DNA of 64,000 bases from Jejuia sp043557195. GTDB taxonomy: Bacteria > Bacteroidota > Bacteroidia > Flavobacteriales > Flavobacteriaceae. The stretch covers positions 248,001 through 312,000 of the forward strand of contig CP121314.1 of NCBI GenBank assembly GCA_043557195.1. The letters run 5' to 3'. Below, in pieces: positions 50,377 to 59,262 of the stretch (positions are counted from its first letter, which is position 1; each line of letters begins with the position of its first letter). The notes below the pieces were generated by a model. It was not told where the DNA came from. It searched no databases and saw only the letters and a list, made by a program, of their open reading frames with translations. The translations under genes were made by a program, and so were the position numbers.

Positions 50377-51453
50377 TTATATGGTTTCATCACTAGCCTT
50401 CAACTTTTCAGTGTTTTCAGCTAGTTGTAATTCATCAATAATTTTTTGAATATCCCCGTTTACAATATTTTGTAAATCATAAAGCGTTAATCCTATTCTA
50501 TGGTCAGTAACTCGTCCTTGAGGGTAGTTATAAGTTCTAATTTTAGCACTTCTATCTCCAGATGACACCATACTTCCGCGTTTTGCAGCATCTTCTTCTT
50601 GCTTCTTTGCTAACTCTAAATCATACAAACGAGAACGCAATACTTTAAACGCTTTCTCCTTGTTTTTATGCTGAGATTTTTGATCTTGACATTGCGCCAC
50701 TAAACCTGTTGGCTCATGTGTTAAACGTACTGCAGAATATGTTGTGTTCACCGATTGACCACCAGGACCAGAAGAACAGAAATAATCGATTCTTACATCT
50801 TTTGGATCTATTTCTACATCAAATTCTTCGGCTTCTGGAAATACCATTACAGTTGCTGCACTTGTATGCACACGCCCTTGTGTTTCGGTTTGAGGCACAC
50901 GTTGTACACGATGCACACCTGCTTCAAACTTCAACGTACCATATACATCATCACCAGAAACTTCAAATTGAATTTCCTTAAAGCCACCATTGGTGCCTTC
51001 ACTAAAATCCACTGTACTTACACTCCACCCTTTGCCTTCACAATATTTAGTGTACATTCTAAATAAATCACCTGCAAAAATACTTGCTTCATCTCCTCCT
51101 GTTCCAGCACGTAATTCCACTACAGCATTTTTAGCATCTTCAGGGTCTTTAGGTATTAGTAATACCTTAATTTCTTCTTCAAGCTTTGGAATACCTTCTT
51201 TAGCCTCATCATATTGCATTTTAGCCATTTCCACCATTTCTGGATCACTACCGTCTGCAATAATTTCTTCAGCTTCAGTTAAATTATTAGTGAATTCAAT
51301 ATAAGCTTCACGCTTATCCATTAGAATTCTTAAATCCTTGTATTCTCTCGTTAGCTCAACATATCGTTTTTGATCTGAAATAATATCAGGTTGTATGATC
51401 AAATCACTAACCTCATCAAAACGTTGTTTTACTATCTGTAACTTATCTAACAT
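50377..51453 (-). CDS. prfA: Peptide chain release factor 1
   Basis: This 358-residue protein releases the nascent chain at UAA and UAG. The catalytic GGQ is in SSGPGGQSVNTTYSAVRLTH, followed by the family block PTGLVAQCQDQKSQHKNKEK. The N half has the class-I factor layout (ELRAGTGGDEASIFAGDLFR), and the codon-recognition region is near GRVHTSAATVMVFP. RF1 rather than RF2 is supported by the lack of the RF2 frameshift region and by PAT-like residues not being replaced by SPF. It is the promoter-proximal gene of the prfA-pyrF operon. Confidence 0.96.
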   Translation of the reverse strand: MLDKLQIVKQRFDEVSDLIIQPDIISDQKRYVELTREYKDLRILMDKREAYIEFTNNLTEAEEIIADGSDPEMVEMAKMQYDEAKEGIPKLEEEIKVLLIPKDPEDAKNAVVELRAGTGGDEASIFAGDLFRMYTKYCEGKGWSVSTVDFSEGTNGGFKEIQFEVSGDDVYGTLKFEAGVHRVQRVPQTETQGRVHTSAATVMVFPEAEEFDVEIDPKDVRIDYFCSSGPGGQSVNTTYSAVRLTHEPTGLVAQCQDQKSQHKNKEKAFKVLRSRLYDLELAKKQEEDAAKRGSMVSSGDRSAKIRTYNYPQGRVTDHRIGLTLYDLQNIVNGDIQKIIDELQLAENTEKLKASDETI

Positions 51454-51570
51454 CTGCTTTTTTAATTGGTGACCAAAAATACGATAATTTATGAATTTTA
51501 AGCGATTGAAACCCCGTGATATCTTTCAAAATGAAAATAATCTAAAAGTTTCAACGTTACTACATTTACT

Positions 51571-51858
51571 ATGCAACAGCTTTCATCAATCTTTCTGTTT
51601 TATAGGCCTTTCTTTGTATGGTCGTATGGTGTTAATTTTCTGCTCTTACTTTTAGGGTTTGATGTGATACCGTTATTTTTAGTAAAGGCATTTTTGGTTA
51701 TATTTTTATGGTATTTAATAACTGAAACACAAGCAAAGCGTAAATTATTATTTTATAAAAATCTAGGTATTTCAGCACTCAAATTATTTTCTTTATTCTT
51801 TTTGATAGATATTATCTTGAGCTTACCGTTTATTTTAATTATTAAAGAATTTGTATAA
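51571..51858 (+). CDS. Small hypothetical membrane protein
   Basis: This 95-residue protein has about three hydrophobic segments: FYRPFFVWSYGVNFLLLLLG, PLFLVKAFLVIFLWYLITE and LKLFSLFFLIDIILSLPFIL. It is basic in the short loops (TQAKRKLLFYKN). I do not recognise the family. It is a lone gene, divergent from prfA, with its stop codon inside the 5' arm of a strong bidirectional terminator. Confidence 0.7.
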   Translation: MQQLSSIFLFYRPFFVWSYGVNFLLLLLGFDVIPLFLVKAFLVIFLWYLITETQAKRKLLFYKNLGISALKLFSLFFLIDIILSLPFILIIKEFV

Positions 51859-51890
51859 CAAAACGGGAGCATAGTGCTCCCGTTTTGTTA
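51856..51890. terminator. Perfect 16-bp bidirectional terminator between convergent genes
   Basis: The arms 51856-51871 and 51875-51890 are exact inverted copies (core AACGGGAGCA-TAG-TGCTCCCGTT). The TAA stop of the small membrane-protein gene is part of the left arm. It also ends the convergent nrdJ transcript (stop at 51910). Confidence 0.93.
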
Positions 51891-51909
51891 TAATACAGCT
51901 TATCTATAT

Positions 51910-54462
51910 TTAGCCACACTTAGAAGAACCGCAATCCTTACAAGTTAAACAGCCTTCTTGATAAATTAAATTTTCAGATTCGCAATTAGTACAGGTTTGT
52001 CCTTTAGCTTTTGTACCATCTTCAATATAACGCTTTAAGGCTCTACCAACACCATTTTTCCATGAATTAATTGATGCGCTATCTAATTGCAAACTATTAA
52101 TTAAATCCACAATTTTATCAATTGGCATACCATGTCTTAAGGTACTAGAAATTAGTTTTGCGTAATTCCAGAATTCAGGATTGAATTTATGCGATAAGCC
52201 TTCAATAGTGGTTTTATAACCTCTGGTATTTTTATATTGAAAATCGTATCGTGATGAACCATCTTCATTTCTATTCTTGATAATTAAGCCACGATTTACC
52301 CAACGCGGAATTAAAATACCATCTTCATCATCAGCTAAACCAGTAAATATTTCATAAGGTTTATCATCAACTAAACCGATAAATGCGATCCACTTTTCTT
52401 TGTTATTTTGAAAACGTACAACATCGGCTTCCAAAGTCTGCGGACGCTTATTTGGGAAATTTGTAAGCTGATTTTCGGCACTCTCTTCTTTCTTTTCTTC
52501 GTTTGAAATTAATACACCAGAACGTGAACCATCGCGGTACACTGTAACACCTTTACAACCTACTTCCCAGGCTTTTACATATAAATCGCCAACCAACTCT
52601 TCGCTAACGTCATTTGGTAAATTAATAGTAACACTAATAGAATGGTCTACCCATTTTTGTATCGCACCTTGCATGCTTACTTTGCTCAACCAATCTACAT
52701 CATTAGATGTTGCTCCGTAATATGGCGATTGCTTGATTAAATCATCAATTTCTTCTTGAGAGAAATTTTTAGAAGTATCAATACCATTTACTTCCATCCA
52801 TTGCTTAAACTTGTGATGGAATACTACATATTCTTCCCAAGAATCTCCAACCTCATCAACAAAATCTACACGAACCTCTTTATCATTAGGGTTTACTTTG
52901 CGACGTCTTTTATAGACTGGTAAAAATACGGGCTCAATTCCAGAAGTAGTTTGTGTCATTAAACTCGTAGTACCTGTTGGTGCGATGGTCAATAATGCTA
53001 TATTGCGTCTTCCATACTCCAACATTTCGTAGTATAATTGACTATCAGCTTCTTTTAAACGTAAAATAAACGGATTGTCTTTTTCCCTGTCAGAATCAAA
53101 AATTGTAAAAGCACCACGCTCTTTCGCTAAATTCACTGAACCTCTATAAGCTTCTAAAGCAATAGTTTTATGCAACTCCACTGAAAATGCATTTCCTTCT
53201 TCACTACCATATCTAAGTCCTAATGCTGCAAGCATATCACCTTCAGCAGTAATACCAATACCTGTTCTTCGTCCTTCGTATGCTTTCTTTCTAATGTTTA
53301 ACCACAAATTACGCTCCACAGCTTTTACCTCATCTTGCTCTGGGTCTTCATCAATTTTTTGAAGAATTACATCTATCTTCTCTAATTCTAAATCGATGAT
53401 ATCATCCATAATGCGTTGCGCATAAGCCACATGCTGCTTGAAAAGGTCGAAATTAAATGAAGCCTTATCTGTAAAAGGTGCTTCAACATAAGAAAACAAG
53501 TTGATAGCCAACAAACGACAAGAATCGTAAGGACATAAAGGAATCTCTCCACAAGGATTTGTAGAAACCGTTTTGTACCCTAAATCGGCATAACAATCTG
53601 GCACAGATTCGTTGGCGATAGTATCCCAAAACAAAATACCAGGTTCAGCAGATTTCCATGCATTATGCACAATTTTCTTCCAAACACCATTGGCCTCTAT
53701 AGTTTTAGAAAATTTGGGGTTTTCACTAAACACAGGATATTTTTGAACGTATTCTGAACCAGCCTTGACAGCTTTCATAAAGTTATCATCGATTCTAACA
53801 GAAACGTTTGCACCAGTAACTTTTCCAGCTTCTAACTTTGCATCAATAAAATCTTCTGCATCAGGGTGATTTATAGAAATAGACAACATTAAAGCACCTC
53901 GTCTACCATCTTGAGCGACTTCTCTAGTAGAGTTAGAGTAACGCTCCATAAACGGCACGATTCCAGTTGAGGTTAAGGCTGAATTTTTAACCTGCGAGCC
54001 TTTAGGACGAATATGCGACAAATCGTGACCTACACCGCCACGGCGTTTCATTAATTGTACTTGCTCTTGGTCTATTTTCATGATACCGCCGTAAGAATCT
54101 GAAGCACCATCATTACCGATAACAAAACAGTTCGATAATGAGGCAATTTGGTACGGATTTCCAATGCCCGCCATAGGGCTTCCTTGAGGCACAATGTATT
54201 TAAAGTCTTTAATTAAATCGAAAACTTCAGCTTCGCTAAGCGGATTAGCATATTTTTTTTCAATTCTAGAAATCTCTTTAGCGATACGCATGTGCATATC
54301 ATCAGGAGATTTTTCAAATAAGTTTCCAGCGGAATCTTTTAATGCGTATTTGTTGATCCATACGCGAGCGGCTAAGTCATCGTTTTTGAAGTATTTTAAT
54401 GAGGCTTCAAAAGCTTCTTCTTGAGTAAAAGATTTTTGTTCAGAAGATGTTTTTACATTCAT
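51910..54462 (-). CDS. nrdJ: Adenosylcobalamin-dependent (class II) ribonucleotide reductase
   Basis: The 850-residue single-chain enzyme reduces ribonucleotides using vitamin B12. Family marks are PQGSPMAGIGNPYQIASLSN, VQLMKRRGGVGHDLSHIRPK, TREVAQDGRRGALMLSI, the catalytic Cys in TNPCGEIPLCPYDSCR, APTGTTSLMTQTTSGIEP, and the Cys-rich tail CTNCESENLIYQEGCLTCKD followed by CGSSKCG, which replaces the thiol-relay of class I. No beta subunit is adjacent, as expected for class II. Two direct repeats upstream (54518 and 54544) may be regulatory. I saw no cobalamin riboswitch in the 198-base upstream region. Confidence 0.95.
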   Translation of the reverse strand: MNVKTSSEQKSFTQEEAFEASLKYFKNDDLAARVWINKYALKDSAGNLFEKSPDDMHMRIAKEISRIEKKYANPLSEAEVFDLIKDFKYIVPQGSPMAGIGNPYQIASLSNCFVIGNDGASDSYGGIMKIDQEQVQLMKRRGGVGHDLSHIRPKGSQVKNSALTSTGIVPFMERYSNSTREVAQDGRRGALMLSISINHPDAEDFIDAKLEAGKVTGANVSVRIDDNFMKAVKAGSEYVQKYPVFSENPKFSKTIEANGVWKKIVHNAWKSAEPGILFWDTIANESVPDCYADLGYKTVSTNPCGEIPLCPYDSCRLLAINLFSYVEAPFTDKASFNFDLFKQHVAYAQRIMDDIIDLELEKIDVILQKIDEDPEQDEVKAVERNLWLNIRKKAYEGRRTGIGITAEGDMLAALGLRYGSEEGNAFSVELHKTIALEAYRGSVNLAKERGAFTIFDSDREKDNPFILRLKEADSQLYYEMLEYGRRNIALLTIAPTGTTSLMTQTTSGIEPVFLPVYKRRRKVNPNDKEVRVDFVDEVGDSWEEYVVFHHKFKQWMEVNGIDTSKNFSQEEIDDLIKQSPYYGATSNDVDWLSKVSMQGAIQKWVDHSISVTINLPNDVSEELVGDLYVKAWEVGCKGVTVYRDGSRSGVLISNEEKKEESAENQLTNFPNKRPQTLEADVVRFQNNKEKWIAFIGLVDDKPYEIFTGLADDEDGILIPRWVNRGLIIKNRNEDGSSRYDFQYKNTRGYKTTIEGLSHKFNPEFWNYAKLISSTLRHGMPIDKIVDLINSLQLDSASINSWKNGVGRALKRYIEDGTKAKGQTCTNCESENLIYQEGCLTCKDCGSSKCG

Positions 54463-54517
54463 TGCAGTTTTGTGGTTTTTTAAAAAATTGATGGATTAAT
54501 TAAGAAACCATAAAATA

Positions 54518-54554
54518 ACAAAAATCATTTCATTTTGAACATGACAAAAATCAT
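54518..54554. repeat. Two 11-bp direct repeats upstream of nrdJ
   Basis: ACAAAAATCAT occurs at 54518-54528 and 54544-54554, spaced 26 bases start to start, 55-90 bases upstream of the nrdJ start. The even spacing suggests a binding site read on the same face of the helix, but AT-rich chance repetition is possible. It does not resemble an NrdR box. Confidence 0.4.
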
Positions 54555-54660
54555 AAAGTTTACAACAGAAATATGTTAATAAATTGATTTTCAGTTAAAT
54601 AATAATTTATTAACACAAAAAAGTTAACAAATAATTTAAACCAATAATAAATAAGAAGTG

Positions 54661-55707
54661 TTAAAAGTCAACAGCAAAACCAATACCTAAAAACTGTTTC
54701 CACTGAATTTTTGCACCAGCTTCATCAAACTCACCTTCAACAGTTGCCGAGGGTTCTAGAGTTTTTACATCATCATCGTAACGCAAATGAGATTCTAAGG
54801 TTGCCCTTACAAAACTATTCACTTTAAAATCGAAATTAACTCTCCAATCTACATCTACATTTCCGAAGTTATTAATGTAGTCTGTATATACACTAAGTAA
54901 ATTTGTAGCTTTTATGTTTTTTGCCAGTTCCATGGCGTAACTGTTGGTTATTAAAACACCTACCTCTCTTCGAATGTTACTACCTTCTCTAATTAAATTT
55001 CCGTTTTCATCAAAAACAGCAGGATCTACACCAAAAGAACCAGCATTTGCCAAATCTTGATCTAAAACAAAAGTTGCTTTAAGGGTTAATGGCGACGCAT
55101 AAAAAGATAACTCTTCAATGTTTTTGCCATATTCCATTCCGCCACCAAAGAACAAATACCCTGGCGCCATTAATCGTGAAATAGGATTGCTAGTATCTGG
55201 ATATTTATATCCATTTGTAAGTTGGGTTTTAAAATTTAATCTTGCAGAATAAAACCATTTAGAGTCATTTGATGGTTGATACCCAAGATTAGAGGTAATT
55301 TCAAAAATATCATCCGTTTTCCGTAACTCTCTACTTTCTTGCTTATTTATACCATAACCAACACGTACTCCATTATTCCAAAAGAAAAACTTATCTTTAT
55401 AATTAGCAGTATATTGATAGCCTAACAGTGCTGAAATTGAATTAGTACCTCCGGCATTCCAATTGGTAAAACTTACCTGGCTAAAATCTACACTTGCCCT
55501 TTGTTTTTGCTTCCATTGAGGGCCATCGTATACTTTTTTCTCTTTTAAATAAAGCGAATCAGGTTGGGCAAAAGCCGCGATACACGTAAATAAAACTACT
55601 ATCGCTAATAGGATGTTTTTAATCGAATTTGGTGTTTTATTTTCAAGATTTGATAAAAGAAGATAATCTATGGTCTTTTTAACTAACGAACGTTTTTTAA
55701 TGCTCAT
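54661..55707 (-). CDS. DUF3078 outer-membrane protein
   Basis: I use the inner ATG (MSIKKRSLVKKTIDYLLLSN, 348 residues); the frame is open to 55746. A long basic N-terminal region precedes the hydrophobic segment NILLAIVVLFTCIAAFAQ, which looks like a signal with an extended n-region. The mature part is DUF3078: WKQKQRASVDFSQVSFTNWN, AGGTNSISALLGYQY, NNGVRVGYGINKQESRELRK, and beta strands to KQFLGIGFAVDF, so it is probably a barrel. Function unknown. It lies 39-78 bases downstream of purM on the same strand. Confidence 0.88.
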   Translation of the reverse strand: MSIKKRSLVKKTIDYLLLSNLENKTPNSIKNILLAIVVLFTCIAAFAQPDSLYLKEKKVYDGPQWKQKQRASVDFSQVSFTNWNAGGTNSISALLGYQYTANYKDKFFFWNNGVRVGYGINKQESRELRKTDDIFEITSNLGYQPSNDSKWFYSARLNFKTQLTNGYKYPDTSNPISRLMAPGYLFFGGGMEYGKNIEELSFYASPLTLKATFVLDQDLANAGSFGVDPAVFDENGNLIREGSNIRREVGVLITNSYAMELAKNIKATNLLSVYTDYINNFGNVDVDWRVNFDFKVNSFVRATLESHLRYDDDVKTLEPSATVEGEFDEAGAKIQWKQFLGIGFAVDF

Positions 55708-55785
55708 TTTGAAAGGTTGTGTTGGGTTGTTTTTAAGTATTTCCATTAAACAAAAACTATTCCATTCTTACATAAATAGAAAAAT

Positions 55786-56964
55786 TTAATAACTAAACTC
55801 CCCAAACTCACTTTTTATTGTGAGTTGTTTTTTTGATGATGCTTCTACCCTACCAATTATTTTTGCATTTACGTTGAAAGATTTAGAGATTTCAATCAAG
55901 TCTTCCGCTATTTCAGGAGACACGTAAAGTTCCATACGATGCCCACAATTAAATACCTGATACATCTCTTTCCAATCGGTTTTTGATTGTTCTTGTATTA
56001 ATTTGAACAAAGGTGGGATAGGAAACATATTATCTTTTACAATATGCAAATCGTCAACAAAATGAAGGATTTTGGTTTGCGCACCACCGGAACAATGCAC
56101 CATACCATGAATTACATCGCTTTTATATTTTGATAAGATTGCCTTAATAATAGGAGCATAAGTTCGCGTTGGCGATAATACCAATCTACCAGCATCTATC
56201 GGAGTATTCTCAACAGCATCTGTTAATTTTACATTTCCAGAATACACTAAATCTTCAGGAACTGCGGCATCAAAACTTTCTGGATATTTTTCAGCTAAGT
56301 ATTTATGAAACACATCATGCCTTGCAGAAGTTAACCCGTTACTTCCCATACCACCATTGTATTCGGTTTCATAAGACGCTTGTCCGAATGATTCTAAGCC
56401 AACAATAACATCACCCGCTTTAATATTGGCATTGTCTATAACATCACTTCGTTTCATTCTAGCAGTAACTGTAGAATCTACAATTATGGTACGTACCAAA
56501 TCACCAACATCGGCGGTTTCTCCTCCTGTAGAATGAATGGTTACACCAAACGATTTTAAATCTTCAATCAATTCTTCGGTGCCATTTATAATTGCCGAAA
56601 TTACTTCTCCAGGAATTAGGTTTTTATTTCTTCCTATGGTTGAAGACAACATAATATTATCGGTTGCCCCTACACACAATAAATCGTCTACATTCATTAT
56701 CAAAGCATCTTGAGCAATACCTTTCCAAACTGAAACATCACCAGTTTCTTTCCAATACATATATGCTAAAGAAGATTTTGTACCTGCACCATCAGCATGC
56801 ATAATCAAGCAATAGGCATCATCATTCGTTAAATAGTCTGGAACTATTTTACAGAATGCCTTTGGAAATAATCCTTTATCTATATTTTTAATAGCGCTAT
56901 GTACATCTTCTTTAGATGCTGAAACACCGCGTTGTGCATAACGTTTTGAAACTTCTTGACTCAT
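55786..56964 (-). CDS. purM: Phosphoribosylformylglycinamidine cyclo-ligase (AIR synthetase)
   Basis: This 392-residue enzyme makes AIR from FGAM with ATP. It starts MSQEVSKRYAQRGVSASKED and shows CLIMHADGAGTKSSLAYMYW, the purM block IAQDALIMNVDDLLCVGAT, IHSTGGETADVGDLVRTIIV, the GGMGSNGLTSARHD loop, and the C-terminal MVHCSGGAQTKILHFVDDLH. It is longer than E. coli PurM (about 345) and of the type common in Bacteroidetes. It may be co-transcribed with the DUF3078 gene downstream. Confidence 0.93.
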   Translation of the reverse strand: MSQEVSKRYAQRGVSASKEDVHSAIKNIDKGLFPKAFCKIVPDYLTNDDAYCLIMHADGAGTKSSLAYMYWKETGDVSVWKGIAQDALIMNVDDLLCVGATDNIMLSSTIGRNKNLIPGEVISAIINGTEELIEDLKSFGVTIHSTGGETADVGDLVRTIIVDSTVTARMKRSDVIDNANIKAGDVIVGLESFGQASYETEYNGGMGSNGLTSARHDVFHKYLAEKYPESFDAAVPEDLVYSGNVKLTDAVENTPIDAGRLVLSPTRTYAPIIKAILSKYKSDVIHGMVHCSGGAQTKILHFVDDLHIVKDNMFPIPPLFKLIQEQSKTDWKEMYQVFNCGHRMELYVSPEIAEDLIEISKSFNVNAKIIGRVEASSKKQLTIKSEFGEFSY

Positions 56965-57124
56965 AATGCTGAAATATGCTACAAAGAAAAGGAATATTTT
57001 AAATATTAAGAGCCTTTAATTTAAATATGAAACGTGTTTTATTAACGGTTTTTTAACCGAATGTAATTTTTGATTTCTACCAGTTGCATAACTTGATTTT
57101 GTCAGAAAAAAATGATAAATTCGT

Positions 57125-57164
57125 TTAACGGCGGATATAGGCCATTAAATAACGGCGCATATCC
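57125..57164. repeat. Direct and inverted repeat cluster before the tandem OMP genes
   Basis: TAACGGCGGATAT (57125-57137) and TAACGGCGCATAT (57149-57161) are direct repeats with one mismatch, 24 bases apart. CGGATAT (57131-57137) is inverted as ATATCCG (57158-57164). The cluster is GC-richer than the surroundings and lies 20 bases before the first barrel gene. It could be an operator or a relic of a small mobile element. Confidence 0.55.
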
Positions 57165-57185
57165 GTCAACCCATTGGCAGTCATT

Positions 57186-57791
57186 ATGAAGAAACGAACA
57201 ATTATTTTATTAGGAATTTTATTCTTTACCTTTTTAGGTCATTCACAAATAAAATACAACATGACACTAGGAATTAATTCTTCTCGGTTTTCTGATGAAT
57301 TTAATACAATTGGAGGTGAATATATAAACACCTCTTCAATGGGGCTTAGTCTAGGTGTGTCTTCTGAATTATCTATTTCAGACAAAATCTCTTTCTACCC
57401 TAAAATCATCTATAATCAAATGGGAGATAGAGAAAAAAATTATGATGGTAATTGGCTTGGGCTTGATAGAATTGATTACAAATTGGATTATCTATCCATA
57501 CCATTAAACTTCAAGTTTTTTAACAAACCATATATACTATTTGGACCACAAATTGGTTTTCTGATTTCTCAAAAAGCAGAAAGTCTTGATTTGGGAGAAA
57601 TTAACAATACAATTGATTTTGGTGGAAATATTGGAATTGGATTTCCTATTAAAGATTTTAGAATTGAATTGATTCTTTACCAATCATTAACAGATATTAT
57701 GGAAATTGAAACTAATAGATTTGGAAATGAAAAATACAAACTAAGAAACACCTATATAAACTTTAATATTTCTCATTTACTATTTAAATAA
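57186..57791 (+). CDS. PorT-like outer-membrane beta-barrel protein (paralog 1)
   Basis: The ATG at 57186 gives MKKRTIILLGILFFTFLGHS (signal) and 201 residues. The mature part is an OMP_b-brl_2-type eight-stranded barrel: YNMTLGINSSRFSDEF, MGLSLGVSSELSISDKISFY, LDYLSIPLNFKFFNKPYILF, GPQIGFLISQKAE and terminal strands to NFNISHLLFK. The GPQIG strand and the LDYLSIPLNFKFF block are shared with the third gene of the cluster, so this is a local duplication. No enzymatic residues are seen. Confidence 0.85.
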   Translation: MKKRTIILLGILFFTFLGHSQIKYNMTLGINSSRFSDEFNTIGGEYINTSSMGLSLGVSSELSISDKISFYPKIIYNQMGDREKNYDGNWLGLDRIDYKLDYLSIPLNFKFFNKPYILFGPQIGFLISQKAESLDLGEINNTIDFGGNIGIGFPIKDFRIELILYQSLTDIMEIETNRFGNEKYKLRNTYINFNISHLLFK

Positions 57792-57838
57792 AAAACTTTT
57801 ACTAACATTATTGTTTGAATAATATTAAAAATAGATTT

Positions 57839-58402
57839 ATGACATTTAAAAACTTATCCTTTGTTATTATGTTTTCAACTATAGGTGTGTTTGCTCAAAA
57901 TGAAATTAATTTTGGAGTTAAAGGTGGAATTAATGGATCAGGGTTTCATGTTGTATCGAGTGCTGGAACCGATAGAATTGGAATCAATTTAGGAGGAATG
58001 GCCGAGTACCAATTAAATGACTCATTTTCTCTTCAATCGGAATTACTTTATAACTCAAGAGGAGGGAAACTAGCGGCATATGATTTATTTTTAAATGCCT
58101 ACTTAGATTACTTGGACGTTCCCCTTCAGATTAAATATTATTTTATTAAAAAAATGAGTTTCGATTTTGGAACACAGTTTGGGATTTTGATTAATAGCAA
58201 AGCAGAATTATACTCTGGGGAAAAGGTTGAGCTAATTGGAGTTAAAGATTTTGATTTTTTAATAAATGGTGGTTTTAGTTATAAGTTTGAGAATAATTTG
58301 ATAATTCAATCGAGATATAATTTTGGGCTATCTGAAATTTTTGAAAATGAAAGATATAAAACCTCCATGATAAGTTTGTCGTTGGGATATTACTTTAATT
58401 AA
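57839..58402 (+). CDS. PorT-like outer-membrane beta-barrel protein (paralog 2)
   Basis: The ATG at 57839 gives MTFKNLSFVIMFSTIGVFAQ and 187 residues (an in-frame TTG at 57815 is not needed). Barrel strands include INFGVKGGINGSGFH, FSLQSELLYNSRGGKL, LDYLDVPLQIKYYFIKKMSF, FGTQFGILINSKAELY and a C-terminal SLSLGYYFN. It is more diverged than paralogs 1 and 3 and lies 47 bases after paralog 1. Function unknown; probably an outer-membrane structural or adhesion protein. Confidence 0.83.
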   Translation: MTFKNLSFVIMFSTIGVFAQNEINFGVKGGINGSGFHVVSSAGTDRIGINLGGMAEYQLNDSFSLQSELLYNSRGGKLAAYDLFLNAYLDYLDVPLQIKYYFIKKMSFDFGTQFGILINSKAELYSGEKVELIGVKDFDFLINGGFSYKFENNLIIQSRYNFGLSEIFENERYKTSMISLSLGYYFN

Positions 58403-58522
58403 AACGTGAGGCAGAATGTCGTCATAGAAATTAATAACATAAAATAATTACCTTGAATTGGTCAGTCTGTACCCTATCCTTTTTGAAATTTTGAAGTTAG
58501 TAATATAAAAATTTAATTATAT

Positions 58523-59113
58523 ATGAAACGAATAATATTATTTAGTGTATTAATGTATACCTCTCTTTTTTCTTTTTCCCAAAATAGCTTTGGAGCTATT
58601 GCAGGAATTAACAACTCATCGTTAAGTGATGGGCTTTTAAGGAAAGTAAGAATTGATAAAGCATTTAGTTTTCATATAGGAGGTGTATATCATCATAAGT
58701 TTAATGAAAGTATTGCTTTTAGACCTAAACTAGTATTATCATTTCAAGGGGATAGAAAAGAAGGTAGGGGTGGTTCTTCTGGTTCTATTCTGGCAGAGAG
58801 TATTGATTATAAGTTTACCTATATAAATATACCGTTAAATTTTAAGTTTTTCTCGAAACCTTATGTAATTGCTGGTCCACAAATTGGATACTTACTAGGC
58901 ACTAAAAAAGACAATGTAGATATAGGAGATATTGATAAAAAACTTGATTACGGTTTAAATTTTGGTTTTGGGTACGATTTCAATAAAATGTTCATTGAGT
59001 TTAATATGTATCAGGGGATAGCTAAATTAATCGAGTTTGAATCCTCAAAATTATATAGCGGCGGAGTTACTAATACCGTATTGCAGTTAAGTTTAGGCTA
59101 TTATTTTAAGTAG
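58523..59113 (+). CDS. PorT-like outer-membrane beta-barrel protein (paralog 3)
   Basis: This 196-residue protein has a signal (IILFSVLMYTSLFSFSQ) and a barrel much like paralog 1: FGAIAGINNSSLSDGL, AFRPKLVLSFQGDRKEGRGG, FTYINIPLNFKFFSKPYVIA, GPQIGYLLGTKKDNV, FGLNFGFGYDF-like strands and LQLSLGYYFK at the end. It ends the cluster. The 120 bases before it show no terminator, so it may be co-transcribed. A decayed lipoprotein start and repeat copy F follow. Confidence 0.84.
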   Translation: MKRIILFSVLMYTSLFSFSQNSFGAIAGINNSSLSDGLLRKVRIDKAFSFHIGGVYHHKFNESIAFRPKLVLSFQGDRKEGRGGSSGSILAESIDYKFTYINIPLNFKFFSKPYVIAGPQIGYLLGTKKDNVDIGDIDKKLDYGLNFGFGYDFNKMFIEFNMYQGIAKLIEFESSKLYSGGVTNTVLQLSLGYYFK

Positions 59114-59145
59114 ACTTTATAGTATTTAGGAAAATAGGATAATTG

Positions 59146-59249
59146 ATGAAAAAAATTACCATCTTTTTTATGGAATGTGTTTATTTATATTGTCTAGTTG
59201 TAATACACTGTCCTTTAGCACGGAATCACAAAAAAATCTTTCTTTTTAA
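59146..59249 (+). pseudogene. Remnant or frameshifted tiny lipoprotein next to repeat F
   Basis: An ATG at 59146 reads MKKITIFF in one frame. After the T-run at 59164-59169, a second frame (from ATG 59175) reads MCLFILSSCNTLSFSTESQK and stops at 59249. Joining the two by a one-base shift gives a normal lipoprotein signal with lipobox LSSC but only about 25 mature residues. It is either a very short lipoprotein or the decayed 5' end of one, cut by repeat copy F 14 bases downstream. Confidence 0.4.
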
Positions 59250-59262
59250 TATAAACCATAAT

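Noticed and set aside
54463..54660. Cobalamin riboswitch upstream of nrdJ
   Set aside because: The region is uniformly AT-rich and lacks a recognisable B12-box or long stems; only two short direct repeats were seen.
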